From Kribbella jiaozuonensis (GTDB lineage Bacteria > Actinomycetota > Actinomycetes > Propionibacteriales > Kribbellaceae), in contig NZ_SZPZ01000001.1 in assembly GCF_005233875.1 (NCBI RefSeq), forward strand, positions 124,001 through 188,000: DNA of 64,000 nucleotides, given 5' to 3'. Positions 35,614 to 43,579 of this stretch are shown here, one piece after another. The position numbers were made by a program, and so were the translations under genes. The notes beneath the pieces are model-generated. The model was not told where the DNA came from and ran no database searches. It was given only the letters and a program-made list of their open reading frames with translations. Every line of letters begins with the position of its first letter. The first letter of the stretch is position 1.

Positions 35614-36437
35614 TGCATCACCACAACCATTACTACGGTCAGACGCACATCCTGTCGCGGTACGCCGGGTTCGACTTCGACCACCCGCCGCGGTTGCGGG
35701 GGTACCTGCAGCACGGCTGGAACATCGGCTGCGGCTGGAACCCGGTGCACGAGTTCTACGACGGCGCCTGGCGGTTCACCTGGAGCGATGCGCCGCGTCG
35801 TCGCGGGCACGCGCTCGGCCGGCGGAACTACCACAGCATCGGGGCGCCGTTCCTGTACCTGATGGAGCTCGAGCCGGAGAAGGAGGAGCCGGTCGAGCGT
35901 GAGGGCACGCTGTGGTTCCTCTTCCACGGGTGGGAGGGCGGCAAGATCCACGGCGACCACCGGCGGCTGATCGACGAGATCCGTGAGACCGAGCCCGGTC
36001 CGGTGACGTTCAGCCTGTACTACACGGAGTACGACCGGCCCGAGGTACGCGGGTTCTACGAGGACGCCGGATTCCGCGTGGTGTCGTTCGGGCGGCGCGG
36101 GTTCTCGTACGAGGGGACCGATCGGCGCTTCCTGTTCAAGCAGCTCGCGGAGTTGCGCAAGCACAAGCGGGTCGCGGCCAACCGGCTGTCGACCGCGATC
36201 TTCTACGGCATCGCGGCCGGCTGCGAACCGGCGGTGTACGGCGACCCGATGGAGATGGAAGGCGAGAACCCGTTGTTCGGCGGGCAGAGCCGGATCGAGC
36301 GGCTGTGGCCGGAGATGCTCGGCAGGTCGATCGACGTGGAGGCCGCGCGGGCCACCACCGACCTCGAGCTCGGGAAGCCCTGGATGATGCCGGCCGCGGA
36401 ACTGCGCAGCCTGTTCGATTGGAGAGAGCGTGTCTGA
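35613..36437 (+). CDS. Uncharacterised ~272 aa cell-surface-glycan protein, family X (copy 2)
   Basis: A 274-residue paralogue of the gene at 23900. Same ordered motifs: MHHHNHYYG, GYLQHGWN (30-37), W-SDAPRRRGHALGRRNY (57-73), FHGWEG..GDH (104-116), RVAANRLSTAIFYG (186-199) and CEPAVYGDPM (204-213). It has no signal peptide. A GT-B-like fold is my guess from the late motifs; the exact chemistry is unknown. ATG is embedded in the stop of the GT2 gene (TGATG), and its own end overlaps the next gene by 8 bp, so translation is coupled through the whole operon. Confidence 0.68.
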   Translation: MHHHNHYYGQTHILSRYAGFDFDHPPRLRGYLQHGWNIGCGWNPVHEFYDGAWRFTWSDAPRRRGHALGRRNYHSIGAPFLYLMELEPEKEEPVEREGTLWFLFHGWEGGKIHGDHRRLIDEIRETEPGPVTFSLYYTEYDRPEVRGFYEDAGFRVVSFGRRGFSYEGTDRRFLFKQLAELRKHKRVAANRLSTAIFYGIAAGCEPAVYGDPMEMEGENPLFGGQSRIERLWPEMLGRSIDVEAARATTDLELGKPWMMPAAELRSLFDWRERV

Positions 36438-38127
36438 GCTGCAGGTGGTCCGGGGCGAGATGCAGCCGTGGACCGATCACACGACGCCGCGGCCGGCGCT
36501 CGCGGCGCTGCTGACCGACGTCGTCCCGGCCAACCGCCGGACGCTGATCCTCGGGCCGCACGCGCCGCAGCAGATCGAGTCCGTGCTGGCGCACTCCGCC
36601 GACGTCACGATCCTGGTCCGCTCGGTCGCCGATGCGCAGCAGCTCGGCGAGGACTTCGGCCCGTGCCTGCAGGTGATCGCGGGCGCGCTGGACGGGTTGG
36701 AGGTCGAGCCGTACGACGTGATCATCGCGACCGACGGACTCGATCGAGTGCTCGGGTACGACAGCGCCGACCTGTCGTGGACGGAGCGGTTGGCTGCCCT
36801 GTCCCGGCTCGCGACGGCGGATGCGGTCGTCGTACTCGCGCTGGAGAACGAGTTCTCGCTGCTGAACCTGCTGGACAGCCGGCCCGCGCACGAGCGGCAC
36901 GGCGACGACGAGTGGCGCCCGCTGCACGACGACCCCACGCGCCCGGTCTCGGTCGACCAGCTGAAGGCGGCGCTGCCGTGGCGCGCCGAGGTGTACGCCG
37001 ACTTCGCGTCGCGCACCTTCATCCGCGCCGACGTCGCTGGCTCCGCTCGCCCCGGCGAGCTGCCCACCCGGCTGGCGATCGGTGCGCTCGAGTCCGTCGA
37101 CGTACCGCTCCTGTCACCGCCGAACGAGGGTGTCGACACAGCTGCCCGAGCCGGGTTGCTGGCCTCGGTCCCCACCGGTTGGCTCGCGATCTTCGGCGCC
37201 CAGCCGTCGCACGACATCTACACCCAAACCGCCCAAGCAGTCCTCACCGCCGACGAAGACCTCACCGGCTGGTCCACCACCAGCACCATCGGCCCCGCCA
37301 CCCCTGACTCTTCTGCGCCCGTCGAACTTCCCTATGAGAGTCTGCTGCTCTTCGACCCGTCTGTCGTCCCCGCCACCGTCCCGCCGGGTGTCTCGGTGGA
37401 GACCGTGCTCTTCCGGCTCGCCGCCGCCGAGGACGTCCCCGCCTTCCGCAAGTTGGCCGCCGACCTCGGCGAATGGGTAACCACCTCGCGCATCATCGTC
37501 CGCTGGGACGACATCGTCTTCGACGGCGAATCCTTCGCGTACGGCGTCTCCCCGTGGGTTGCCCACAACGAGGTGGAAAAGGACGATCTCCTGGCGGCAG
37601 CCTGGGTCCGCTTCCACGATCGCCTGCTCGGCCAGCACCGCCGCCACCCGTGGCCGCCGTGGATGCTCGGTGACGACCTCGTCTCCGCCTGGCTCGGCAT
37701 GTCCGGCATCGAGCCGCCCGAGCAACTCCAGGCGACGTCGCCCGACACCGCTCCCGCGACCGCCCAACAGGTTGCCCGTGGCAAAGAGCTCGCAGCAGCG
37801 CTCGACGTAGTACTCGAGACCCGCAAAGCCACCATCGACGTACGCACAGCCCTGGCAGAAGCTGAAGAAGCCAAGCAGGAGCTGTTCGAGCTCAAGGGCC
37901 ACGTCTACGGCCTCGAACGCACGCTCGGCTTCCGCAACAAGGCGATGAAGACCCGCGAGAACCGCATCCGCGAACTCCGCGGCCAGCTGCAGCGGCTCAC
38001 CACCGCCCACGAGCGGATCCGCGATTCCCGCACGTACGCCGTCTCGCGGGTGATCTTCCACGCCGCGCAGGTCCGCAACCCCAAGACCGTTGCCCGCAAG
38101 GTCGCCCGCCGGATCCGGAAGCGATGA
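36430..38127 (+). CDS. Uncharacterised 565 aa protein with coiled coil and basic tail, family Y (copy 2)
   Basis: A 565-residue paralogue of the 490 aa protein at 24715. N-terminal Rossmann-like part: TLILGPHAPQQIESVLAHS and YDVIIATDGLDRVLGYD, without a normal SAM loop. Compared with copy 1 it has gained a heptad-rich segment (about 475-535, ALAEAEEAKQELFELKGHVYG onward) before a basic tail KVARRIRKR. The coiled coil could mediate dimerisation or binding to the GT2 partners. Both copies lie next to a family X gene, so X and Y probably act together. It ends as ATGA with the second GT2 gene. Confidence 0.62.
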   Translation: MSELQVVRGEMQPWTDHTTPRPALAALLTDVVPANRRTLILGPHAPQQIESVLAHSADVTILVRSVADAQQLGEDFGPCLQVIAGALDGLEVEPYDVIIATDGLDRVLGYDSADLSWTERLAALSRLATADAVVVLALENEFSLLNLLDSRPAHERHGDDEWRPLHDDPTRPVSVDQLKAALPWRAEVYADFASRTFIRADVAGSARPGELPTRLAIGALESVDVPLLSPPNEGVDTAARAGLLASVPTGWLAIFGAQPSHDIYTQTAQAVLTADEDLTGWSTTSTIGPATPDSSAPVELPYESLLLFDPSVVPATVPPGVSVETVLFRLAAAEDVPAFRKLAADLGEWVTTSRIIVRWDDIVFDGESFAYGVSPWVAHNEVEKDDLLAAAWVRFHDRLLGQHRRHPWPPWMLGDDLVSAWLGMSGIEPPEQLQATSPDTAPATAQQVARGKELAAALDVVLETRKATIDVRTALAEAEEAKQELFELKGHVYGLERTLGFRNKAMKTRENRIRELRGQLQRLTTAHERIRDSRTYAVSRVIFHAAQVRNPKTVARKVARRIRKR

Positions 38128-40271
38128 GCGGTCCGCGCCTGAGTGTGGTGGTGCCGTTCTACAACGTCGGCGCGTACATCGGGGACTGCCTGAACTCGAT
38201 CGCGCGCCAGACCTGGGGCGACTTCGAGGCGATCCTGGTCGACGACGGTTCGCCGGACGACAGCGCTGTGATCGCGAAGGAGATGTGCTCCCGCGACTCG
38301 CGGTTCCGGATCGTCGAGCAGGACAACGCCGGGCTCGGTCCGGCGCGCAACACCGGGGCGGAGCACGCGACGGGGGAGTACCTCACGTTCGTCGACAGCG
38401 ACGACCTAGTGACCCGGCACGGGTTCGGGCTGCTGATCAAGGCGCTCGACCGGTCCGGTTCGGATTTCGCCGGCGGCAGCGCGCGGCGGTTCAACAACAG
38501 CTACGGCGTACGGCCGTCGTGGCTGCACGGGCAGACGTTCACCGAGGACCGGTTCGCGACGCACATCTCCGAGACACCGCAGCTCGTGCTCGACCGGATG
38601 GTGTGGAACAAGGTCTACCGCCGGTCGTTCTGGGACGAGTACGACTACCGCTTCCCGGCGATCCGGTACGAGGACTACCCGGTCACGCTCAAGGCGCACC
38701 TCGACGCGGTCACCGTCGACACGATCGCGGCGCCGGTCTACTTCTGGCGCGAGCGCGAGTCGGGCGACTCGATCACACAGCAGAGGTTCCAGCTCGCGAA
38801 CATCCGCGACCGCGTCGTCTCCGCGGGCCTCGTGCTGGACGAGATCTCGGATGCCCTGCCGGAGATCCGGCATCGGGTGCACGCACACTTCCGCCAGATC
38901 GACCTGCACTCGATCCTGTCGGCCTTCGGCACCGTCCCGCCGGAGGAGGAGCAGCACCTCCTCGAGCTGACGAGCGAACTCCTCGGCCGGCTTGACGACG
39001 CCGTACTCGAGACCGCGCCGCGAGTCGCCCAACTCCAGTTCGACGCTCTCCGCGCGGGTGACGTCGAGCTGCTGCGCCTGGTTGCTCTCGACCCGCAAGC
39101 CGCGGAGGAGCAACTGCCGCTGTCCAAGACCGACTTCACGCTCGCGACCAGCATCCGCGACGTGACCTGGATCGACGGCGAGCTGTCGGTGCGGGGCACC
39201 GCCGAGATCCGTCACCTGCAGTCGAAGCCGTCGAGCCTCCGGATCGGCCTCGTCATCGCCGGCCGGAACTACCGCCTTCCGGTACGGCGGTTGCCGGCGA
39301 CCGACCTTCGCGGCGAGGAGAGCCTGGTCGGGTTCGAGGTCCGCGTCAGTCGCGAGCTGCTGGCCAAGTGCCCGGCGGGGCCATCGCACTTCGACGTACG
39401 GATGCGCGTCGGCGGGATCCGCCGCCGGGACATGCTGCGTGGTCAGAAGGCGGGCAGCCCGGGGTGGCCGCAGGGGATGTGGATCGACGGGACCAGCTGG
39501 ATCCAGCCGGGTCCGGGCAAGGAAGGCGCGTTCGCCGTACGGCGGTTGGCGGATCCGTGCCGACTGACCTCGGTCGAGCAGACGCCTGATGCCCTGGTGC
39601 TGCATGGCCGGTCGGCGTTCGACCAGCCGTCGTTGTTCGTCAGCCGGCCGTTGTCGGGCGGTGAGGAGGAGCTGCCGCTCGAGGTCCACGGCCGCGACTT
39701 CACCGCGCGACTGCCGATCCGGCCGATGCTCGAGGAGATCAACCCGGACGATCCGTTCAGCCAGCGGACGACCCGGGCGTTCCGGATGCGCGGGCCGGAA
39801 GGCCGCGAGCAGGTGCTGCTGTGGACCGCGGGTGACCGCTTGGTCTCACACGCCGAAGGCGGTCGGGTGGTGATGCTGACCCGGTCGACCGGCGGGTACG
39901 TGAACCTGCACGAGTCCCCGATCCGGATGACCGCCACCGCCGCAGTTGCTGCTGGCAACATGTTGGTTGTGCGAGGCCCCGATTGGGGTGACGTCGACTT
40001 CAGCTGGCGACGGTACCTGCCAGATTCCGACGATCACGTGGACGTTGCGTGCCGTCGTACTGTCTCCGATGACGGCTGGGCCGCCGTTGTCGAGATGGCG
40101 GCGCTTGAGCCGGCCGACTGGATCCTGTTCGCGACGGCGCCGGACGGTACGTCGCATGCGGTGCAGTGCGAGCCGTTCTTGTCCAGCCGGTTGCCGTTGA
40201 CGATCACGCGTGGCCGGTGCACGTTCGCCGTACGGCCGCTTGCGGGGACGCTGCATCTTGAAGTGAGCTAG
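38124..40271 (+). CDS. Long GT2 glycosyltransferase with unknown C-terminal domain (copy 2)
   Basis: A 715-residue twin of the 33331 gene. GT-A motifs: VVVPFYNVGAYIGDCLNSI, LVDDGSPDD (38-46), VDSDD (90-94) and IRYEDYPVTLKAH. The C-terminal part repeats the twin's signature (DGTSWIQPGPGKEGAFAVRR, STGGYVNLHESPIRM). It is about 45 residues shorter, missing a linker around residues 320-360. Its ATG overlaps the preceding stop (ATGA), and its stop shares the palindrome CTAG with the convergent gene. One twin may start and the other extend the chain (inference). Confidence 0.82.
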   Translation: MSGPRLSVVVPFYNVGAYIGDCLNSIARQTWGDFEAILVDDGSPDDSAVIAKEMCSRDSRFRIVEQDNAGLGPARNTGAEHATGEYLTFVDSDDLVTRHGFGLLIKALDRSGSDFAGGSARRFNNSYGVRPSWLHGQTFTEDRFATHISETPQLVLDRMVWNKVYRRSFWDEYDYRFPAIRYEDYPVTLKAHLDAVTVDTIAAPVYFWRERESGDSITQQRFQLANIRDRVVSAGLVLDEISDALPEIRHRVHAHFRQIDLHSILSAFGTVPPEEEQHLLELTSELLGRLDDAVLETAPRVAQLQFDALRAGDVELLRLVALDPQAAEEQLPLSKTDFTLATSIRDVTWIDGELSVRGTAEIRHLQSKPSSLRIGLVIAGRNYRLPVRRLPATDLRGEESLVGFEVRVSRELLAKCPAGPSHFDVRMRVGGIRRRDMLRGQKAGSPGWPQGMWIDGTSWIQPGPGKEGAFAVRRLADPCRLTSVEQTPDALVLHGRSAFDQPSLFVSRPLSGGEEELPLEVHGRDFTARLPIRPMLEEINPDDPFSQRTTRAFRMRGPEGREQVLLWTAGDRLVSHAEGGRVVMLTRSTGGYVNLHESPIRMTATAAVAAGNMLVVRGPDWGDVDFSWRRYLPDSDDHVDVACRRTVSDDGWAAVVEMAALEPADWILFATAPDGTSHAVQCEPFLSSRLPLTITRGRCTFAVRPLAGTLHLEVS

Positions 40272-41758
40272 CGCCTCGCTACCAGCAGCTGGTGGGTGAC
40301 CGGCCAGTCGACGGGGTCGCCGGTCGGGGTGGTGATGGAGGCGACCGGGGCGATGCGGTTGTCGATGACCCAGTCGTTGCGCCAGGCGTTCGAGGCCGGG
40401 TCGATGGTGAAGCCGGCGCGTTCGGCGACGGCGGACCAGCCGGCGAAGTTCAGGCCGCAGAACTGCTCGTGGGTCTCGCTCAGCCAGTTGTCGACGTAGT
40501 CCTTGCGGGTCAGGAAGTCCATCGCGTCGGCGAGTCGGAGTACGAGCCCGCCGGGGTGTTCGTCGTACTCGAACGGGACCTTGGCGTTGCGCCGGAAGTC
40601 GTGGGCGAACTGGAAGAACCGCGCGCGGGTCGAGAGTTTGGTGATGTACGCCGCGGGGTCGTTGAGCGCCTCGAGTTCGGTGATGGCGTCCGGGTTCTCG
40701 CCATCGCTGTCGTCGAGCTGCAGTACGACGGGACGGTCGGGCTCGTCGGGGCCGCAGACGTCGGAGTTGATCCAGATGCCGTGTGGGGCCGTGTGCGCGA
40801 AGAGGGCGTCGGCGAAGCGTTGAACGGTGTCGGGGCGGGATCCGTCGGCGTACGACCAGATCTCGTGGGTGAGTGCGAGTGTCAGGGTGGTGTCGATCGA
40901 CCGCGGCGGGAAGACGGTCGAGCCGAGCATGTTGCGTTGGTAGAAGTAGACGTTGGGGTTGGTGAAGAGGCCTTGTTCTTTCTTGTGTACGCATTCGGCG
41001 TACAAATGCCGGGCGACCTCGACGCCGATCAGATCCGACTCGTGGAAACGTGGATCGGCATCGATCAGTTGTAGCGTCGCGCCGGTCGCGCAGCCGATGT
41101 CGAGAATGCGGCCGGGACGGACAAAGCCCTTGATTTGTTGCCATTTCCGGTCCGCGGCGGTTTCGAACGCGTCGGCGTACGTCTTGTAGTCACGGGTCGT
41201 GGTGAGGCCGCCGTCATCGCCCACGACCGGGTCATTCACACACCGCGCAACGTGTGCATCCAGGGCGTATCGCTCGAAGACATCCACTGTCGCCGGGTGT
41301 GCCAGTTCCTTCCACTGATCAGTGCCCGCAGCAATCATCAGCAACACGTCCCAAGGGTGGGCGACACCCTCGGGTTCGACCCCGATCACGCTGAATCCCA
41401 ACCGCTCGTACAACTTGCTGACCGCCGGCGTCGAGCACGCCACGACTGTGTTGGCCGGCGTCAACTGCACCAAATCATCGGTCCCGGCCTCGATCGCCTT
41501 CACCGTCACCTCGGCGAACTCGTCCGTCGGCGGCGTATCCACCACCCCCACTACCAACGACCGAATCCCCGTCGCCACACTGAACCGCTCGATCGCCGCC
41601 TCCCGCCGATCGAACGCCACCGGATTCCGCTTCGTCGTCTGATGATTCGCCGACGTCACCGCCCACACGACAGTCCGCCCCGCAAACCGCTCCAGAAACT
41701 CCCCCTGAAACCGGGTCAACACATGGTGCCGCCCCGGAAACAACAAGTACTCGGTCAC
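40268..41758 (-). CDS. Nucleotidyltransferase-like / methyltransferase fusion protein
   Basis: A 496-residue protein. Residues 1-125 resemble a HIGH-superfamily (NMNAT-like) nucleotidyltransferase: LLFPGRHHVLTRFQGEFLE, then SANHQTTKRNPVAFDRREAA like the S-x-(N-P)-x-x-x-x-x-R-x-x-x-I pattern, but the (H/T)xGH catalytic box is not intact. Residues 190-330 are a SAM methyltransferase with motif I RILDIGCATGATL (217-229). The C-terminal 150 residues are unassigned. GTG start at 41758. This pairing is unusual and may modify a nucleotide- or phosphate-linked wall precursor. Convergent with the second GT2 gene, sharing CTAG. Confidence 0.62.
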   Translation of the reverse strand: MTEYLLFPGRHHVLTRFQGEFLERFAGRTVVWAVTSANHQTTKRNPVAFDRREAAIERFSVATGIRSLVVGVVDTPPTDEFAEVTVKAIEAGTDDLVQLTPANTVVACSTPAVSKLYERLGFSVIGVEPEGVAHPWDVLLMIAAGTDQWKELAHPATVDVFERYALDAHVARCVNDPVVGDDGGLTTTRDYKTYADAFETAADRKWQQIKGFVRPGRILDIGCATGATLQLIDADPRFHESDLIGVEVARHLYAECVHKKEQGLFTNPNVYFYQRNMLGSTVFPPRSIDTTLTLALTHEIWSYADGSRPDTVQRFADALFAHTAPHGIWINSDVCGPDEPDRPVVLQLDDSDGENPDAITELEALNDPAAYITKLSTRARFFQFAHDFRRNAKVPFEYDEHPGGLVLRLADAMDFLTRKDYVDNWLSETHEQFCGLNFAGWSAVAERAGFTIDPASNAWRNDWVIDNRIAPVASITTPTGDPVDWPVTHQLLVARR

Positions 41759-41820
41759 ACCGCATCCTTCCCCGCTACCATGCCTCGACATCACATGATC
41801 CCAGGAGGAGGGGCCTCGGG

Positions 41821-42165
41821 ATGCACCACCTGAAGCGCCGATCAGCTGTCGTCGCCTGCTTGCTGCTGGCCCTGTCGGCCTGCACCAACTCCAACGCTGC
41901 CTCCCCGCCGACACGGACACCACTGACTCCAGCCCCGTCCAGCACTTCGGCGTCGCCGGAGCCGACGATCTTCGTGCAGCCGTCGTACCGGTACACCGTG
42001 TTCGACTTCGAGGCCCTGCCGCCGGTGCGCTACGGGAGGTCCACTCTGGAGTGGTCGACCACCATCTGGCAGCAGAACCAGACGTGGACGCCGAGACCCG
42101 ACCCGTTGGCCGGCCGCTCGGTCGAGCCCGAGGTCTGCCGGACCGTGACGCGCAGACCGGAATGA
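41821..42165 (+). CDS. Lipoprotein N-terminal part (possibly frameshifted)
   Basis: A 114-residue frame with a lipoprotein signal: RRSAVVACLLLALSAC, lipobox L-S-A-C with Cys21 as the lipid site, then a Ser/Thr/Pro-rich linker and the start of a folded domain (FVQPSYRYTVFDFEALPPV). The ATG is not preceded by anything better. It ends with TGA at 42163-42165, which overlaps an ATG in another frame (ATGA); the domain apparently continues there, so this may be half of a broken gene. Confidence 0.6.
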   Translation: MHHLKRRSAVVACLLLALSACTNSNAASPPTRTPLTPAPSSTSASPEPTIFVQPSYRYTVFDFEALPPVRYGRSTLEWSTTIWQQNQTWTPRPDPLAGRSVEPEVCRTVTRRPE

Positions 42166-42533
42166 CGGTTCCGGTCAACGGCGAGTACCCGTACAGCGGC
42201 GCCATCATCGTTGACCTGACCGGAGCAGCCGCGGACCGGTACATCGACCAGTACAGGACGACGCCCTCCGAGTGCGCGAACATCCTGGTCGACGGCACCG
42301 AGCGGGCGGCTGTTGTCGAGCGGTCGCTGCCGGGGTTCGGTACGCGGTCCCGTTATCTGACCCGCAGCTACCCGCTGGCTGGTGGGCGATGGACAGAGCG
42401 CATCCTGCTCTATCGCACCCCGACGTACCTGATGGATATCCGGCAGCACGGGCCAGGTGGATCCGACGCAGGCTTTCAAGCGTTCGCGCGGCAGGTTCGC
42501 GACCTTGTCCAGGCGAACCTGAAGGCCACCTAG
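42162..42533 (+). CDS. Lipoprotein C-terminal part in the -1 frame
   Basis: A 123-residue frame, MTVPVNGEYPYSGAIIVDLT to a helix at the end (AFARQVRDLVQANLKAT). It has no signal peptide of its own although it looks like an extracytoplasmic domain. A one-base shift would join it to the lipoprotein frame at 41821, giving about 235 residues. Coupled translation through ATGA of two separate proteins is the alternative. The stop shares CTAG with pseI on the other strand. Confidence 0.55.
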   Translation: MTVPVNGEYPYSGAIIVDLTGAAADRYIDQYRTTPSECANILVDGTERAAVVERSLPGFGTRSRYLTRSYPLAGGRWTERILLYRTPTYLMDIRQHGPGGSDAGFQAFARQVRDLVQANLKAT

Positions 42534-43579
42534 AGCAGGTCCCAGGTCAGTGCGGTGCCGGCCTTGGTGTCTGCTCGGAACGGGCGGCCGTTGACCTGTT
42601 GGAAGAGGTCGGGGGCCAGGCCGCCGGCGGGGCGGATGGAGCGGACGTTCTCGGGGGTGATGGGGTCGCCGGCCCGGACGTCCTGGGTGACGTAGAGGGA
42701 GCGGCGGAAGCGGAGGACGTTCTCTTCGGCCTGTTTGGGGCCGATGACAGGCTTGCCGAGCGACAGCTGGGCGACGCGCGTGCTCTCGACCAGCAGCTCC
42801 AGCTCCCACGGCTCGAGCGAGAAGGCCGAGTCGACGCCCCCGTCGACCCGCTTCAACGTCACATGCTTCTCGATCACGGTCGCCCCGAGCGCCACAGCTG
42901 CCACTGCAGCGCCGATGCCCATCGTGTGGTCGGACAGACCGACCTGTACGCCGAGGGCGTCGCGCAGGACCGGGATGCCGCGCAGGTTCGACTGCTCCGG
43001 CGGGGCGGGATAACTCGCCGTACACGACAGCACGATGATCTTCTCGTTGCCGGTCGAGCGCGCCGCCCGGACCGCAGCGTCGATGTCGGTGAGTGTCGCG
43101 GAGCCCGTCGAGATGATGATCGGCTTACCGGTCTCCGCCATCCCGCGGACCAGCGGCAGGTCACCGATCTCGTTCGACGCGACCTTGTACGCCGGGACGT
43201 TCAGCTTCTCGAGGAAGTCGATCGCGGTCTGGTCGAACGCGGACGAGAACGCCACCAGCCCGAGCGACGTCGCCAGCTCGAAGATCGGCTCGTGCCACGC
43301 CCACGGCGTGTGCGCCTCCTCGTACAGGTCGTACAGCCGCGCCTCGCTCCACAGCTCGTGCTCCGCCGGCAGCCGGAACGCCGGCAGGTCGAGGTCGAGC
43401 GTCATCGTGTCGGCGGTGTACGTCTGCAGCTTCAGCGCCTGCGCGCCGGACTCCGCGACCGCCCGGACGATGTCCAGCGCCCGCGCCAGGTCACCGTTGT
43501 GGTTCCCGGACATCTCGGCGATGACGAACGGCTGGTGATCCGGTCCGACCGGCACACCGCCGATGTCGATGGTGCTCAT
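42530..43579 (-). CDS. pseI: Pseudaminic acid synthase PseI (NeuB family)
   Basis: A 349-residue NeuB-family condensing enzyme that joins the released altrose derivative to phosphoenolpyruvate to make Pse. The TIM-barrel part shows VIAEMSGNHNGDLARALDIV, ALKLQTYTADTMT, FDQTAIDFLEKLNVPAYKVAS, STGSA and GLSDHT; IEKHVTLKR and GVDSAFSLEP precede the C-terminal SAF antifreeze-like domain (about 285-349). SGNHNG and the VDSAFSLEP sequence favour Pse over sialic acid synthase. The ATG overlaps the pseH stop (TAATG). Metal-dependent, cytoplasmic. Confidence 0.92.
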   Translation of the reverse strand: MSTIDIGGVPVGPDHQPFVIAEMSGNHNGDLARALDIVRAVAESGAQALKLQTYTADTMTLDLDLPAFRLPAEHELWSEARLYDLYEEAHTPWAWHEPIFELATSLGLVAFSSAFDQTAIDFLEKLNVPAYKVASNEIGDLPLVRGMAETGKPIIISTGSATLTDIDAAVRAARSTGNEKIIVLSCTASYPAPPEQSNLRGIPVLRDALGVQVGLSDHTMGIGAAVAAVALGATVIEKHVTLKRVDGGVDSAFSLEPWELELLVESTRVAQLSLGKPVIGPKQAEENVLRFRRSLYVTQDVRAGDPITPENVRSIRPAGGLAPDLFQQVNGRPFRADTKAGTALTWDLL

